This document shows, in pieces, positions 38,596-48,667 of a stretch of DNA of 64,000 bases (the stretch's first letter is position 1; each line of letters opens with the position of its first letter). Under the pieces are notes generated by a model. It was not told the DNA's origin, searched no databases, and was given only the letters and a program-made list of their open reading frames with translations. The position numbers and the translations under genes are program-made. The stretch lies in the NCBI RefSeq assembly GCF_005887615.1, contig NZ_VANS01000001.1, forward strand, positions 1,103,415 to 1,167,414. The letters run 5' to 3'. This DNA comes from Sulfitobacter sabulilitoris. Its GTDB lineage: Bacteria > Pseudomonadota > Alphaproteobacteria > Rhodobacterales > Rhodobacteraceae.

Positions 38596-39930
38596 TCACC
38601 AGTTGTCACGGAACCATTTAACCGCCCGTTTCAGTGACCGCGACGGATACCTGTCCGCCGGGATATCGAAGTCCCACCACTCGTCCTGCGGGTGCGCCGC
38701 AAAGAGCGAGAGGCCGACCGCGCTGGCAAATCCGGGGCCTGTCGCCGCCTGCGGCAAGCCGTGAACCCGAAGCGGGCGGCCCAGCCGGACCTGCTGGCCC
38801 AGGATCTTGCTTGCCAGCCCGTCGAGACCGGGGATCTGGCTGCCGCCGCCCGTCAGAACGATCTGCTGGCTGGGCAGGTGGTCGAACCCGGCCGCATCCA
38901 GACGCGCGCGGACCTCTTCCAGGATTTCCTCGACCCTGGGGCGCATGATCCCGATCAGCTCGGCACGGCTGGCGGTGCGGCGGTCATGTTCGAAATCGCC
39001 GGTATCGCCGCCGATCTCGATCATCTCGCGGTCATCCATGCCGGTGGCGTGCACCCCGCCGTAAAAGGTCTTTATCCGCTCGGCGTTGGCCATCGGCACC
39101 TGCAACCCCATCGAGATATCGGAGGTGACGTGATCTCCGCCCATGCGCACCGCATCGCCGTAGATCATGTGCTTCTTGATGAAGATCGACACACCGGTCG
39201 ATCCGCCGCCCATGTCGATGCAGGCGGCCCCCAGTTCCTGTTCGTCCTCGACCAGTGCGGCAATGCCCGACACATAGGCCGACGACGCGACCCCCGCGAG
39301 TTCGAGATCGCAGCGTTTGATGCAATGCGCCAGATGCTGGATCGCGTCGGCATCGACCGTCAGCATGTGCATGTCCACCGACAGCGTATTTCCCAGCTGC
39401 CCACGCGGATCGCTGAGCCCCGAGCGATGGTCGAGCGCGAAATTCACCGGCTGTGCATGCAGAACCTCGCGCCCTTCGCCGTAGTCTGGCACGTCGCAAT
39501 GCGACAACACCCGCGCGACATCCTGTTCGCTGACCACCCGGCCCTCAAGCTCGACCTGAGCATCGAGACCGTAGCTGCGCGGCTCGGCGCCTGAAAAACA
39601 CGCGATCACGTGATCGACGCGGATGCCCGCCATCTTTTGCGCCGCCTGAAGCGCGGTGCGGATGGCGCGTTCGGTTTCCTGCATGGCGCAGATTTCGCCA
39701 AAGCGGACACCGCGCGACCGGGTCGTGGCCGCACCGATGACGCGAAAGCCGGACTGCCCCGCAAGCGATCCGATCTCGCCTTCCTCGCTCAGCGGGCCAG
39801 TGCCGTCAAACCGCAGCACGAGGCAGGCGATCTTGGAACTGCCCACGTCCAGAATGGCCACGACGCCACGTTGCATCGCCAGCTTTCGCATGTTTCGCAT
39901 ACTGCGCTGGCCGTCATAAAGATCGCTCAT
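38596..39930 (-). CDS. ftsA: Cell division protein FtsA
   Basis: FtsA is the actin-like ATPase that anchors FtsZ to the membrane. The 444-residue protein opens with a basic N-terminal tail (MSDLYDGQRSMRNMRKLAMQ) and the phosphate-1 motif VAILDVGSSKIACLVLRFDG near residue 24. The SHS2 (1C) insertion lies at about residues 105-185, and phosphate-2 is IDMGGGSTGVSIFI near 238. The C-terminus PSRSLKRAVKWFRDNW is the amphipathic membrane-targeting helix. Its start is one base past the ftsQ stop, so it belongs to the murB-ddl-ftsQ-ftsA run. Confidence 0.95.
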   Translation of the reverse strand: MSDLYDGQRSMRNMRKLAMQRGVVAILDVGSSKIACLVLRFDGTGPLSEEGEIGSLAGQSGFRVIGAATTRSRGVRFGEICAMQETERAIRTALQAAQKMAGIRVDHVIACFSGAEPRSYGLDAQVELEGRVVSEQDVARVLSHCDVPDYGEGREVLHAQPVNFALDHRSGLSDPRGQLGNTLSVDMHMLTVDADAIQHLAHCIKRCDLELAGVASSAYVSGIAALVEDEQELGAACIDMGGGSTGVSIFIKKHMIYGDAVRMGGDHVTSDISMGLQVPMANAERIKTFYGGVHATGMDDREMIEIGGDTGDFEHDRRTASRAELIGIMRPRVEEILEEVRARLDAAGFDHLPSQQIVLTGGGSQIPGLDGLASKILGQQVRLGRPLRVHGLPQAATGPGFASAVGLSLFAAHPQDEWWDFDIPADRYPSRSLKRAVKWFRDNW

Positions 39931-39931
39931 A

Positions 39932-40822
39932 TCACTGTCCCGACATCTGCCTGATGTGCCACCATTCGCGGGTGGCCTCTTTTTTCATTTGCACGGTGGG
40001 CCGCCGGCCCAGCCGCATGTCCACGCGCGCCACATCGCGCGACAGCACGTCCTGCGCGGTCTCGAGCGCGATCACCCGCTCCAGCGCCTGAAGCGCGCCC
40101 GTCTCGGGCAGCAAGATGCGCTGCTCGCGGTCAAGAACGACATCCCATCGCCGCTCGCCCATGCGCACGATACCGCGCAGCCGCCCCCCCAGCGGCGCCG
40201 CCGCCCGGTACAGATCGAGCGCTTCCTTGATGTGGTCCTGCGCCCCCGGCCCCGCGATCAGCGGCAGATCGGGGCGCGCGTCGCGCCGCTCCAGCGTGGC
40301 GACCTGCATGCCCGACACATCCACCGTGGTCAGCCCGTCGCGGTTGCGCCAGATCGCGACGGGCGTGCGTGGCGTCACGTCGATCTGCAAGACGCCACCG
40401 GGGCGGATGCGCACGCTGACCGCCTTGACGGGGTCCAGTTCGACGATCGCCTGGCGGACCTGCTCCACGTCGACATCGAACGAACTGGTGGGAAAGCTGA
40501 TCGGCACAATCTCGCGGATTTCGCGCGACACGCGCGGGCTGGCGCCGTCGATCGCCATCAGCTTGACCATGAACTCCGGCCGGCTCTCAAAGCTTTCGCG
40601 GGCTTCGGCCACGGCGGTCTGGATCGCCAAGCGGCGGGCGTCATTGCCCAGCCAGATCGCCCCGGCGGCAAAGGTCAGCGCAAAGGGAACCCCGACCCGC
40701 AGACCGAAGCGGAACGCGGGCGTCAGCATCAGCCGCTGCATCCGCCAGGCCCAGCGCGACGGCGCGGGATCGGCACGCGACAGTCGCGGGCGGCGGGCGA
40801 CAAGGCGCTTCAGCGGTTGCAT
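39932..40822 (-). CDS. ftsQ: Cell division protein FtsQ
   Basis: FtsQ is a bitopic inner-membrane protein linking early and late division proteins. The 296-residue protein has an arginine-rich N-terminus ([19 protein letters not shown]), one transmembrane segment near residues 42-60 ([19 protein letters not shown]), a POTRA-like domain starting near [17 protein letters not shown] (residue 92), and a beta domain. I start at the ATG at 40822, which has GGAGG 7 bases upstream and overlaps the ddl end by 13 bases. The upstream open frame overlaps ddl and is a shadow. Confidence 0.93.
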   Translation of the reverse strand: MQPLKRLVARRPRLSRADPAPSRWAWRMQRLMLTPAFRFGLRVGVPFALTFAAGAIWLGNDARRLAIQTAVAEARESFESRPEFMVKLMAIDGASPRVSREIREIVPISFPTSSFDVDVEQVRQAIVELDPVKAVSVRIRPGGVLQIDVTPRTPVAIWRNRDGLTTVDVSGMQVATLERRDARPDLPLIAGPGAQDHIKEALDLYRAAAPLGGRLRGIVRMGERRWDVVLDREQRILLPETGALQALERVIALETAQDVLSRDVARVDMRLGRRPTVQMKKEATREWWHIRQMSGQ

Positions 40823-41730
40823 GAGGCATCCTCCACCATCCAGGCACAGAGATCGGGAAACGAGATGCCGCAGGCTTCGGCCTGTTCGGGCGACAGCGAG
40901 GTCGCCGTCATGCCGGGCTGGGTATTGGTCTCGAGCAGGATCAGCCCCTCGGCGCCGCGCGCCTCGTCCCAGCGAAAGTCGGTCCGGCTGACACCCCGAC
41001 ACCCCAGCGCGCGATGCGCCCTGAGTGCGTAGTCAAGGCACAGATCGAAGATGTCGGACGGGATATCGGCGGGCACCACGTGGGTCGATCCGCCGGGCGT
41101 ATACTTGGCGTCGTAGTCGTACCAGCCGGTCGTGATGATGTCGGTCACGGTCAGCGCCCGGTCGTCCATCACGGTCGTGGTCAGCTCGCGCCCCGGCGCG
41201 AAGGCCTCGACCATCACGGTGTCGGGCATCGTCTTGGCCAGTTGCGGCGGCGTGTTGGCGCCCTCCTCGACGATGTAGATCCCCACCGAGGAGCCTTCGT
41301 TGTTGGGCTTGACGACATAGGGTGGCGGCAGGATATGGCCCGCCATCGCGGCCTCGCGGCTGACGATGCGGCTTTCGACCACCGGCAGACCCGCGGCCCG
41401 GAAAAGGTCCTTGCTGCGCTGCTTGTCCATCGCCAGTGCCGAGGACAGGACCCCGGAATGGCTGTAGGGCAGCCGCATCCATTCCAGCAGTCCCTGCACG
41501 CAGCCGTCCTCGCCCCAGCGGCCATGCAGGCAATTCAGAACGGCGTCGGGCCCAAGATCGGTCAGCACCGCACAAAGATCGGGGCCGGCGTCGACCTCGA
41601 TCACGTTGTAATCCCGTTCCCGCAAGGCGGCGGCGCAGGCGCGCCCAGTCGACAGCGACACTTCGCGCTCTGCCGAAGGCCCGCCCATCAATACCGCCAC
41701 TTTCGGGGGTGTCCTGCTCGACTGACCCAC
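40810..41730 (-). CDS. ddl: D-alanine--D-alanine ligase
   Basis: Ddl joins two D-alanines for the peptidoglycan pentapeptide and is an ATP-grasp enzyme. The 306-residue length fits DdlB. Visible are [20 protein letters not shown] near residue 10, [16 protein letters not shown] near 65, [19 protein letters not shown] near 140 and the metal-binding [17 protein letters not shown] near 265. The start is a GTG at 41730 with AAGAGG upstream; the 36 upstream codons of the open frame are basic and unconserved. It follows murB by 65 bases and overlaps ftsQ. Confidence 0.95.
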   Translation of the reverse strand: MGQSSRTPPKVAVLMGGPSAEREVSLSTGRACAAALRERDYNVIEVDAGPDLCAVLTDLGPDAVLNCLHGRWGEDGCVQGLLEWMRLPYSHSGVLSSALAMDKQRSKDLFRAAGLPVVESRIVSREAAMAGHILPPPYVVKPNNEGSSVGIYIVEEGANTPPQLAKTMPDTVMVEAFAPGRELTTTVMDDRALTVTDIITTGWYDYDAKYTPGGSTHVVPADIPSDIFDLCLDYALRAHRALGCRGVSRTDFRWDEARGAEGLILLETNTQPGMTATSLSPEQAEACGISFPDLCAWMVEDASCNR

Positions 41731-41795
41731 CAGAGTGCCTCTTGTACCGGGCCTTTTTCGGCCCTTGTTTTTTGTTTGGTTTGCCGATTTCCGGC

Positions 41796-42731
41796 TTATG
41801 TTTCTGCGGTCGGTTCGCCGATCCGCATAATTTCCCATTCTAGCGTGATACCACTGGAATCGTAAACCTTTTTTCGCACTTCTTCGCCCAAACCTTCAAG
41901 ATCGGCGGCGGTGGCGCCGCCGGTGTTGACCAGAAAGTTGGAATGCTTGGGGCTCATCTGGGCGCCACCACGGGTTGCACCGCGCAGACCGGCCTCGTCG
42001 ATCACCTTCCACGCCTTCAGGTCATGCACATCATCCGCCGCCCCGGTGCTGGAAAACCCCGCCGGGTTGCGAAAGGTCGATCCGGCGCTGCGGTCGCGCG
42101 TGGGCTGGGTGGCGTCACGCTTGGCCAGTTGCTCCTCCATCCGCGCATGAAGCGCCTGCGGATCACCCGGCGGCCCTTCAAACGTCACCTGCGTCAACAC
42201 CCAGCCCTCGGGCAAGTCACTGTGGCGATAGCCGAAGTTCAGATCTTCGGCGGTCAGCGTCACGATCTGCCCGTTGCGGGTGACCGCCTGCGCGCTGACG
42301 AAGACATCGGCCGTGTAGCGCCCGTAGCACCCCGCGTTCATCCGCACCGCGCCGCCGATGCTGCCGGGAATGGTGCGCAGGAATGCAAGATCCACCCCCG
42401 CATCCGCCGCGCGTCGCGCCACATGCGCGTCCAGCGCCGCGACACCCGCGGTGACCCGCGTGCCGTCGATGGCGATTTCGTTGAATCCGCGCCCCATGCG
42501 GATCACCACCGCGCGCACGCCGCCATCGCGCACGATCAGGTTCGACCCCACACCCATCGGGAACACCGGCACCGCCGGATCGAGCGCGGCGAGAAAGCTG
42601 CTCAGGTCATCGCGATCGGCAGGCTGGAACAGGTAATCGGCGGGCCCGCCCACGCGCAGCCAGGTCAGATCGCTCAAGGATCGCTGCGGCGTGATCCGGC
42701 CACGCACAGGGGGAAGAACAAGATCGGTCAT
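41796..42731 (-). CDS. murB: UDP-N-acetylenolpyruvoylglucosamine reductase
   Basis: MurB reduces UDP-GlcNAc-enolpyruvate to UDP-MurNAc with NADPH and FAD. The 311-residue protein shows the FAD-binding block [18 protein letters not shown] near residue 57, GIPGSIGG-like [20 protein letters not shown] near 114, and the proton-donor serine in [19 protein letters not shown] near 215. It is the compact (type II-like) form without a long loop insertion. It lies at the boundary between the three small membrane genes and ddl, all on the minus strand. Confidence 0.95.
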   Translation of the reverse strand: MTDLVLPPVRGRITPQRSLSDLTWLRVGGPADYLFQPADRDDLSSFLAALDPAVPVFPMGVGSNLIVRDGGVRAVVIRMGRGFNEIAIDGTRVTAGVAALDAHVARRAADAGVDLAFLRTIPGSIGGAVRMNAGCYGRYTADVFVSAQAVTRNGQIVTLTAEDLNFGYRHSDLPEGWVLTQVTFEGPPGDPQALHARMEEQLAKRDATQPTRDRSAGSTFRNPAGFSSTGAADDVHDLKAWKVIDEAGLRGATRGGAQMSPKHSNFLVNTGGATAADLEGLGEEVRKKVYDSSGITLEWEIMRIGEPTAET

Positions 42732-42783
42732 GGGCGGCTCTGTAACCGGGTGCGGCGGCGGGCGCCAGTCGTGTGCGTGGCGA

Positions 42784-43056
42784 TCATTCCACCCGACCGG
42801 CGCGAAACTGCTGAACCATGCGCCCGATCAGCCACCCCGACGCAAAGGCGCAGACCGCATAAAGACAAGCGGCAAGCTGTGCGATGACAAAGGACGGATT
42901 GACCGGAGACGCCCCGAGCCCGACCATCAGCCACACGGTGTTGGCCGTCAGACCGGCCAACAGCGCGATGACGAATCCGCGCACCGAGGCGGCGTAGCCG
43001 CAGACCCCCACCACCAGCATCCAAAGCGCCAGAACGGCGATCAGCACGGTTGCCAT
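42784..43056 (-). CDS. Small membrane protein of unknown function in the dcw cluster
   Basis: The 90-residue protein is almost wholly hydrophobic, with about three membrane segments ([40 protein letters not shown] and [20 protein letters not shown]) and a short basic tail. Its ATG lies one base past the stop of the upstream DUF2484 gene, so it is in the same unit. I do not recognise the family with certainty. Its place among murC and murB suggests a link to envelope growth, but that is inference only. Confidence 0.65.
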   Translation of the reverse strand: MATVLIAVLALWMLVVGVCGYAASVRGFVIALLAGLTANTVWLMVGLGASPVNPSFVIAQLAACLYAVCAFASGWLIGRMVQQFRAGRVE

Positions 43057-43057
43057 G

Positions 43058-43309
43058 TCATCCCCCCAATGTCCGTCGGCGCAGCCACCGGGCCAGGTAG
43101 ATCACCGGCCAGCGCAGCACAGACATGCCCCCCGCCAGCACCAGCAAACCAAGCCAGGGACCGTGTTGCCAAGTGACAAGCCCGATCATCGGAATTCCGA
43201 TGGCGATCAGCACATAGGCATTGCGCCAGTGATGGTCCCGGCTGGGCGTCATGGCCAGCACGTTGGCGGTCACGGCCCAAAGGCAGACAAGGATCAGCGA
43301 CAGGCTCAT
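43058..43309 (-). CDS. DUF2484 family membrane protein (second copy)
   Basis: The 83-residue protein has three predicted hydrophobic segments and the DUF2484 look: MSLSLILVCLWAVTANVLAM, then RNAYVLIAIGIPMIGLVT, then LVLAGGMSVLRWPVIYLARW. Its ATG overlaps the stop of the preceding DUF2484 gene by four bases (ATGA). The ending VLRWPVIYLARWLRRR parallels SMFRNPLRYFWARARG in the neighbour, so the two probably arose by duplication. DUF2484 proteins are known mainly in Rhodobacterales between murC and murB, and their role is unknown. Confidence 0.75.
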   Translation of the reverse strand: MSLSLILVCLWAVTANVLAMTPSRDHHWRNAYVLIAIGIPMIGLVTWQHGPWLGLLVLAGGMSVLRWPVIYLARWLRRRTLGG

Positions 43310-43557
43310 TTCGGCAGCTCGGGGTGCTGGCCCCGCGCCCGCGCCCAGAAATAGCGCAGCGGATTGCGGAACATCGACACGAAGGCGGCCAGCGCCAGCA
43401 GTCCGGGAATCCAGCCGACCTGAGCCCCGATGAAGTAGATCAGCACCGGCGCCGCCACCAAGAGAGCCACACCGGGCACATATTGATGACGCATCGGCAG
43501 CATCGCCACCCCGGCGGATGCCAGAACCCACAGAACGGAGGCCCAGAGCAGCATCAT
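43306..43557 (-). CDS. DUF2484 family membrane protein (first copy)
   Basis: The 83-residue protein has hydrophobic segments MMLLWASVLWVLASAGVAML and VALLVAAPVLIYFIGAQVGW, then GLLALAAFVSMFRNPLRYFW and a basic tail. It follows murC by 37 bases and its stop overlaps the next gene (ATGA). The start is ATG-ATG at 43557 or 43554; the ribosome binding site is weak (GGAGCGG at 9 or more bases). The longer open frame to 43641 overlaps murC and is unlikely. The function is unknown. Confidence 0.75.
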   Translation of the reverse strand: MMLLWASVLWVLASAGVAMLPMRHQYVPGVALLVAAPVLIYFIGAQVGWIPGLLALAAFVSMFRNPLRYFWARARGQHPELPK

Positions 43558-43594
43558 GCCCGCCGCTCCGCGCGGCCCTTGGCCGGTTGCGCGA

Positions 43595-45010
43595 TCACGC
43601 GGCCGCCCCCTTGAGCGCCTCGAGCTTTTCAGGCAACGCATTTGCCCACGCGCTGATCGTGCCGGCGCCGAGACAGACCACCATATCGCCCGGCCGCGCC
43701 TGTTCGCGCACCAGCCGGATCAGATCGTCTTCGGAGGTGACGGCGCGCGCATGACGGTGGCCGTGACGAATGAGCCCCGCCACCAAATCGTCGCGGCTTG
43801 CGCCCGGAATGGGGTCTTCGCCCGCGGCATAGATATCCGCGATTCCCACCACGTCGGCATCGTTGAAACAGGCGCAGAAATCGTCGAACAAGGTCGACAG
43901 ACGGCTGTAGCGGTGCGGCTGGTGCACCGCGATCACCCGGCCCTCCGTCGCCTGCCGCGCAGCCTTGAGCACGGCGGTGATCTCGACCGGGTGGTGGCCG
44001 TAGTCATCGATGATCGTGACGCCATCGACTTCGCCCACGCGGGTGAACCGGCGGTTCACGCCGCCGAAACCGGCGAGCGCGGCGCGGATTTCCTCGCGCT
44101 TCATGCCCAGGTGCCGCGCCACGGCCACTGCCGACAGCGCGTTGGAGACATTGTGATCCCCCGGCATCGGCAGGCTGCAGCCTTCGATCACCGTGCCCTC
44201 GGCCTGCAGCGCCACATCGAAATGCGCCACGCCGGCCTTGTAATGCAAATTGACCGCCCGCACATCCGCCTGCGCGTTGAAGCCATAGGTCATCACGCGG
44301 CGATCGGTGATCTTGCCGACAAGGCTTTGCACCTCGGGGTGGTCGGTGCAGCAGACCGCCAGCCCGTAAAAGGGGATGTTGCTGACGAAGTCCATGAAGC
44401 CTTGCCGCAACCGGTCGAAATCGCCCCAATGCTCCATATGCTCGGGGTCGATGTTGGTCACGATGGCGATGGTCGCGGGAAGCCGGTTGAAGGTGCCGTC
44501 GCTCTCGTCGGCCTCCACCACCATCCATTCGCCTTCGCCAACCCGCGCGTTCGATCCGTAGGCATGGATGATCCCGCCGTTCACCACCGTGGGATCGTAA
44601 TCACCATGATCCAGAAGCGCCGCGACCATCGTCGTCGTCGTGGTCTTGCCATGCGTGCCCGCCACCGCGATGTTGGACTTGAGCCGCATCAGTTCGGCCA
44701 GCATCTCGGCGCGGCGCACGATGGGCAGCCCGCGCAACCGCGCGGCGTCCAGTTCGGGATTTCCGGGTTTGATCGCGCTCGAGATCACCACGACCTCGGC
44801 GTCCTCGATGTTTTCGGCCCGCTGGCCTTCGAAGATATGCGCGCCCAATTCGACCAGGCGGTCGGTGATCTTGGAGGTCTTGAGATCGGACCCCTGCACC
44901 GTGTAGCCGTGGTTCAAAAGCACTTCGGCGATGCCGGACATGCCGATCCCGCCAATGCCCACAAAGTGAATGGGCCCCACGTCGCCCGGCAGTTTCGTCG
45001 CTGCGTTCAT
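43595..45010 (-). CDS. murC: UDP-N-acetylmuramate--L-alanine ligase
   Basis: MurC adds L-alanine to UDP-MurNAc. The 471-residue ligase has the UDP-binding N-domain [19 protein letters not shown] near residue 15, the ATP-binding P-loop GTHGKTTTT near 117, and the Mur ligase central pattern [19 protein letters not shown] near 165. The C-terminal domain includes [11 protein letters not shown] near 337. Its ATG overlaps the murG stop by four bases (ATGA), so the two are translationally coupled. The N-terminus [20 protein letters not shown] is typical. Confidence 0.97.
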   Translation of the reverse strand: MNAATKLPGDVGPIHFVGIGGIGMSGIAEVLLNHGYTVQGSDLKTSKITDRLVELGAHIFEGQRAENIEDAEVVVISSAIKPGNPELDAARLRGLPIVRRAEMLAELMRLKSNIAVAGTHGKTTTTTMVAALLDHGDYDPTVVNGGIIHAYGSNARVGEGEWMVVEADESDGTFNRLPATIAIVTNIDPEHMEHWGDFDRLRQGFMDFVSNIPFYGLAVCCTDHPEVQSLVGKITDRRVMTYGFNAQADVRAVNLHYKAGVAHFDVALQAEGTVIEGCSLPMPGDHNVSNALSAVAVARHLGMKREEIRAALAGFGGVNRRFTRVGEVDGVTIIDDYGHHPVEITAVLKAARQATEGRVIAVHQPHRYSRLSTLFDDFCACFNDADVVGIADIYAAGEDPIPGASRDDLVAGLIRHGHRHARAVTSEDDLIRLVREQARPGDMVVCLGAGTISAWANALPEKLEALKGAAA

Positions 45011-46110
45011 TCGATCTGACCTTTCTGCGCGAGGTATTCAACCATCTCGACCAGGGTGTCGGTGGCATCCGGCGTGCCGACGCCAAGCGCCGCGTTGGCC
45101 ATTTGCAGCGCACCGTCCGGATTGTCCAGCACATTGACGATCTGCTCGGCCAGCGCCTCGGGCGTCAGGTGCCGTTCCGGGATCAGGATAGCGCCGCCCG
45201 CATCGACCAGCGCGCGCGCATTGGCCGTCTGGTGATCGCCCGTGGCGGCGGCAAAGGGTATCAGGATCGATGGCCGCCCGATGATCGTGAGGTCCGCGAT
45301 GGTCGACGCGCCCGCGCGGCTGATGACAAGCTGCGCCTCGGTCATGCGGCGCGGTATATCGTGAAAGAACGGCTGCACATCCGCATCGATGCCCAGTTGG
45401 GCGTAATACTCGGTGACGCGCGCGTGGTCTTCGTCGCGCGCCTGATGGCTGACGCGGATATTGCGCAGCATCGCCATCGGCAACGCGCCGATCGCCGGCG
45501 GCACCACATCGCTCAAGACGCGCGCGCCCTGGCTGCCGCCCATCACCAGAATCTCCATCGGGTAATCGCCCGGCACGATATAGCCCGCGCGCGCCCGGTC
45601 CAGCACCGCAGCGCGCACCGGGTTGCCGACGTGATGCCCATCGACGCCATCGGGCAGGTTGGTGGGCCATGTCCCGCAGGCCACCAGATCGACGCGCCTG
45701 GCAAAGACGGAATTCACCCGCCCCAGAACACCGTTTTGTTCATGGATCATCCGCGGACGGCGCAGACCGTAGGCCGCCGCCATCGCCGGGATCGTCGGAT
45801 AGCCGCCAAAGCCCACGACCACGTCAGGCATGTCGCGCCACATGCGCCAAATCGCGCCCAAAATGCCCACGCCGATCTTGAAGGGGGCGGTCAGCTTGGC
45901 CAGCGTCCCGCCGCGCGCGGTCGTGGCGCTGCCGACCTGTTCGATTTCCGTCGAATGCGGAAAGCCGCCGGTGTACCGCGCGCCGCGCACGTCGGTGGAC
46001 AGCTTGACGCGCCAGCCACGCCTGAGCATCGCTTCCGCCAGCGCCTGGGCGGGGAACATATGCCCCCCCGTGCCGCCCGCGGCGATGACGAGAAGCGGCG
46101 CGTCGGTCAT
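45007..46110 (-). CDS. murG: UDP-N-acetylglucosamine--N-acetylmuramyl-(pentapeptide) pyrophosphoryl-undecaprenol N-acetylglucosamine transferase
   Basis: MurG transfers GlcNAc to lipid I, making lipid II on the inner face of the membrane. The 367-residue GT28 enzyme has the N-terminal glycine loop [19 protein letters not shown] near residue 9, [16 protein letters not shown] near 92, and the C-terminal donor-binding [18 protein letters not shown] near 188 and [19 protein letters not shown] near 270. I start at the ATG at 46110, which overlaps the ftsW stop by four bases; the longer open frame is inside ftsW. Confidence 0.97.
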   Translation of the reverse strand: MTDAPLLVIAAGGTGGHMFPAQALAEAMLRRGWRVKLSTDVRGARYTGGFPHSTEIEQVGSATTARGGTLAKLTAPFKIGVGILGAIWRMWRDMPDVVVGFGGYPTIPAMAAAYGLRRPRMIHEQNGVLGRVNSVFARRVDLVACGTWPTNLPDGVDGHHVGNPVRAAVLDRARAGYIVPGDYPMEILVMGGSQGARVLSDVVPPAIGALPMAMLRNIRVSHQARDEDHARVTEYYAQLGIDADVQPFFHDIPRRMTEAQLVISRAGASTIADLTIIGRPSILIPFAAATGDHQTANARALVDAGGAILIPERHLTPEALAEQIVNVLDNPDGALQMANAALGVGTPDATDTLVEMVEYLAQKGQIE

Positions 46111-47276
46111 CGGCTGCGGCCCCGCGACAGCAGATCGCTGATCTCGCCCTGCGGGCGTGTGCGGGTAAAGGCCAGCAACATGCCCACGGCGATGCCGCTG
46201 GCGATGACCGAACTGCCGCCATAGCTGACGAACGGCAGGGTCATGCCCTTGGCGGGCAGCAAACGCACCGCCACGCCCATGTTGATCATCGCCTGCACCC
46301 CGAACATGCAGGCAAGGCCCGTGCCCGCCAGCCGGATGAACGGATCGCGTTCGCGCACCAGCCGCACCAGCGACCGCACCACCACGCCAGTATAAAGCGC
46401 GATGATCACCAGCACCAGGATCAGGCCGTATTCCTCTGCCGCCACGGCGATGATGAAATCGGTATGCGCATCGGGCAGCGACCATTTCACCTGCCCCTCG
46501 CCCACGCCGACACCGAACAGCCCGCCCTCGCGGATCGCGTTGGTGGCATAGCCAAGCTGCGTCGTCGGGTCCACGTCAGGCGACAGAAAACCGTCGATCC
46601 GTCGCGCGAAATGCTCCGAGTTGGAATAGGCGAAACTGCCCGCCAGCACCACGCAGGCCGCCATGCCCACCAGCAGCAGCATCGGCGCACCGGCCACGAA
46701 ATACATCACGCCCCAGCCAAACAGCACCAGGCAGGCCTGTCCGAAATCGGGCTGCATCGCCAGCATCAGCACGATGGCGATGCACAGCGCAAAGGACCAC
46801 AACCGCCCCGGCGGTCCATTCAGCTCGAGCGAGGCCGCCATCATCCATGCCGCCGCGACCACGAATCCGGGCTTGAGGAACTCCGACGGCTGGATGCTGG
46901 CAAAGCCAAGGCTGTACCAGCGCATCGCCCCCTTGCCGAAATCGGTCCCGAAAAACGGCAAGAACACCAGCGCCACGAACGACACCAGGAACCCCAGCAC
47001 CGCCAGCCGCCGCACCACCGTGGGCGACATCATCGACGTCAACAGCATCGCGATCAGCGCCAGGCCACCGAAAAACGCCTGCCTCTGGACATAGTGAAAC
47101 GGCTCGAACCCGTTTTTGGCGGCCAAGGGCGGCGACGCCGCAAGCCCCAGCAAAAGCCCGACGGCAAACAGCATCAGAACACACGACATCGCCCATTTGT
47201 CGATCGTGCGCCACCATTTCGGCAGGATCGGCTCGCCATCACGAACCGGAACTGCGCCATAGACCATCTCTGTCAT
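46107..47276 (-). CDS. ftsW: Peptidoglycan glycosyltransferase FtsW
   Basis: FtsW is the SEDS-family septal glycan polymerase that works with FtsI. The 389-residue membrane protein has about ten hydrophobic segments. SEDS motifs include [20 protein letters not shown] near residue 115, [19 protein letters not shown] near 172 and [20 protein letters not shown] near 344. It begins the ftsW-murG-murC-ftsZ transcription unit. About 140 bases separate it from the divergent flavoprotein gene, and these must hold the promoter of this unit. Confidence 0.95.
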   Translation of the reverse strand: MTEMVYGAVPVRDGEPILPKWWRTIDKWAMSCVLMLFAVGLLLGLAASPPLAAKNGFEPFHYVQRQAFFGGLALIAMLLTSMMSPTVVRRLAVLGFLVSFVALVFLPFFGTDFGKGAMRWYSLGFASIQPSEFLKPGFVVAAAWMMAASLELNGPPGRLWSFALCIAIVLMLAMQPDFGQACLVLFGWGVMYFVAGAPMLLLVGMAACVVLAGSFAYSNSEHFARRIDGFLSPDVDPTTQLGYATNAIREGGLFGVGVGEGQVKWSLPDAHTDFIIAVAAEEYGLILVLVIIALYTGVVVRSLVRLVRERDPFIRLAGTGLACMFGVQAMINMGVAVRLLPAKGMTLPFVSYGGSSVIASGIAVGMLLAFTRTRPQGEISDLLSRGRSR

Positions 47277-47417
47277 GGGGTACTCGCTTTACACTGCCTC
47301 GCTTGCGCCCCTTTTCGGGGTCTCAGGTGGCACAGTAACCCGGAATTTCCGATCACGCTACCCTTCTTGGGCGCGCCGGGCCTTGTCATTTGGGCGAAAT
47401 CACGCCACTTCGCGCCC

Positions 47418-48593
47418 ATGCACTTCGACACCGTGATCATAGGCGCAGGCGCCGCCGGCATGATGTGCGCGGCCCATGCCGGCGGTCGCGTGCTGCTGGT
47501 CGATCATGCCCGCGCTCCGGGCGAGAAAATCCGCATCTCGGGCGGCGGGCGGTGCAACTTCACCAACCTGCATTGCGATCCCCGGGCATTCCTGTCGCAG
47601 AACCCGCATTTCGCGAAATCCGCGCTGGCCCGTTACACCCAGTGGGATTTCATCGATCTGGTGAACCGCAGCGGCATCGCATGGCACGAAAAAACGCTCG
47701 GTCAACTGTTTTGCGACCACTCCGCCAAGGACATCGTCGCGATGCTGCGCCGGCTGATGCAGGACGCGGGCGTGGATCTGCATTTGCAAACCAGTGTGAC
47801 GCAGTTTGCAAAATTGCCGCAGGGCTTCGCACTCACCCTCTCGCGCGACGGCAAGGAAACCGACGTTACCGCCCGCAACGCCGTATTGGCCACCGGCGGC
47901 AAGTCCATCCCCAAGATGGGCGCCACCGGCTACGCTTATGACATCGCGGCGAAATTCGACATCCCCGTGACCGACACACGCCCCGCGCTGGTGCCCTTCA
48001 CCTTCGCCGAAGGCCGCTTTGCCCCCCTCGCCGGCGTCGCGGCCCCCGCCCGCGTCACCGCCAACGCCACCAGCTTCAAAGAGGCACTCCTCTTCACCCA
48101 TCGCGGCCTCTCGGGGCCTGCGGTCCTGCAGGCCTCTTCCTACTGGCGCGAAGGCCAGCCGGTGACCGTCGATCTGTCACCCGACGCCGACCTTTTCGAC
48201 ACCCTGCGCCTCCGCCGCCAGCAGCGGGGCAGGCGCAACCTCACGACCGAACTCTCCACCCTGCTTCCCGCCCGCCTCGTCGAACATCTGGCCACGTCGA
48301 TGGACCTGTCGGGAAATCTTGGCGATCGCTCCGATGCAAGCCTTCGACAGCTCGCCGAAGCCCTGCAAGGCTGGCAACTGCACCCCTCCGGCACCGAAGG
48401 CTACCGCACCGCAGAGGTCACGCTGGGCGGTATCGACACCGATGCGCTCAACTCCGCCACCATGGCGGTCAAATCCGTGCCGGGCCTCTACATCATCGGT
48501 GAAGCGGTCGACGTCACCGGCTGGCTCGGCGGCTACAACTTCCAGTGGGCGTGGTCCTCCGGCATGGCCGCGGCGCGCGCGCTCTCGGCCTGA
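47418..48593 (+). CDS. HI0933-like flavoprotein (NAD(P)/FAD-dependent oxidoreductase)
   Basis: The 391-residue protein belongs to the HI0933/YhiN family of FAD proteins. The N-terminal dinucleotide motif is IIGAGAAGMMCAAHAGG at residues 7-23, with the family signature IRISGGGRCNFTN near residue 43, ATGGKSIPKMGATGYAYDIA near 160 and the C-terminal YIIGEAVDVTGWLGGYNFQW near 355. The substrate is unknown. It lies on the plus strand between murD and ftsW and so interrupts the minus-strand dcw cluster. The ATG at 47418 is the start of the conserved part; the much longer open frame upstream is a shadow of ftsW. Confidence 0.9.
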   Translation: MHFDTVIIGAGAAGMMCAAHAGGRVLLVDHARAPGEKIRISGGGRCNFTNLHCDPRAFLSQNPHFAKSALARYTQWDFIDLVNRSGIAWHEKTLGQLFCDHSAKDIVAMLRRLMQDAGVDLHLQTSVTQFAKLPQGFALTLSRDGKETDVTARNAVLATGGKSIPKMGATGYAYDIAAKFDIPVTDTRPALVPFTFAEGRFAPLAGVAAPARVTANATSFKEALLFTHRGLSGPAVLQASSYWREGQPVTVDLSPDADLFDTLRLRRQQRGRRNLTTELSTLLPARLVEHLATSMDLSGNLGDRSDASLRQLAEALQGWQLHPSGTEGYRTAEVTLGGIDTDALNSATMAVKSVPGLYIIGEAVDVTGWLGGYNFQWAWSSGMAAARALSA

Positions 48594-48620
48594 CGCCCTC
48601 CTGCCCTTCCAAATGGCGCG

Positions 48621-48653
48621 AAATACCGCGGGGGTTCGGGGGCAGTGCCCCCG
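48621..48653. repeat. REP-like intergenic element, copy D (tail only)
   Basis: AAATACC and GCGGGGG are followed by a hairpin with arms CGGGGGC (48637-48643) and GCCCCCG (48647-48653). The tail matches copies A and B, but the CTTCTTTGGGTC head is missing. It lies between the convergent flavoprotein and murD genes. Confidence 0.5.
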
Positions 48654-48667
48654 CCTCGGCGCGGCCA

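Noticed and set aside
43556-45019. Plus-strand open frame of 487 codons over murC
   Set aside because: It is an antisense shadow of murC. Its translation is made up of R/H/A-rich sequence without any motif.
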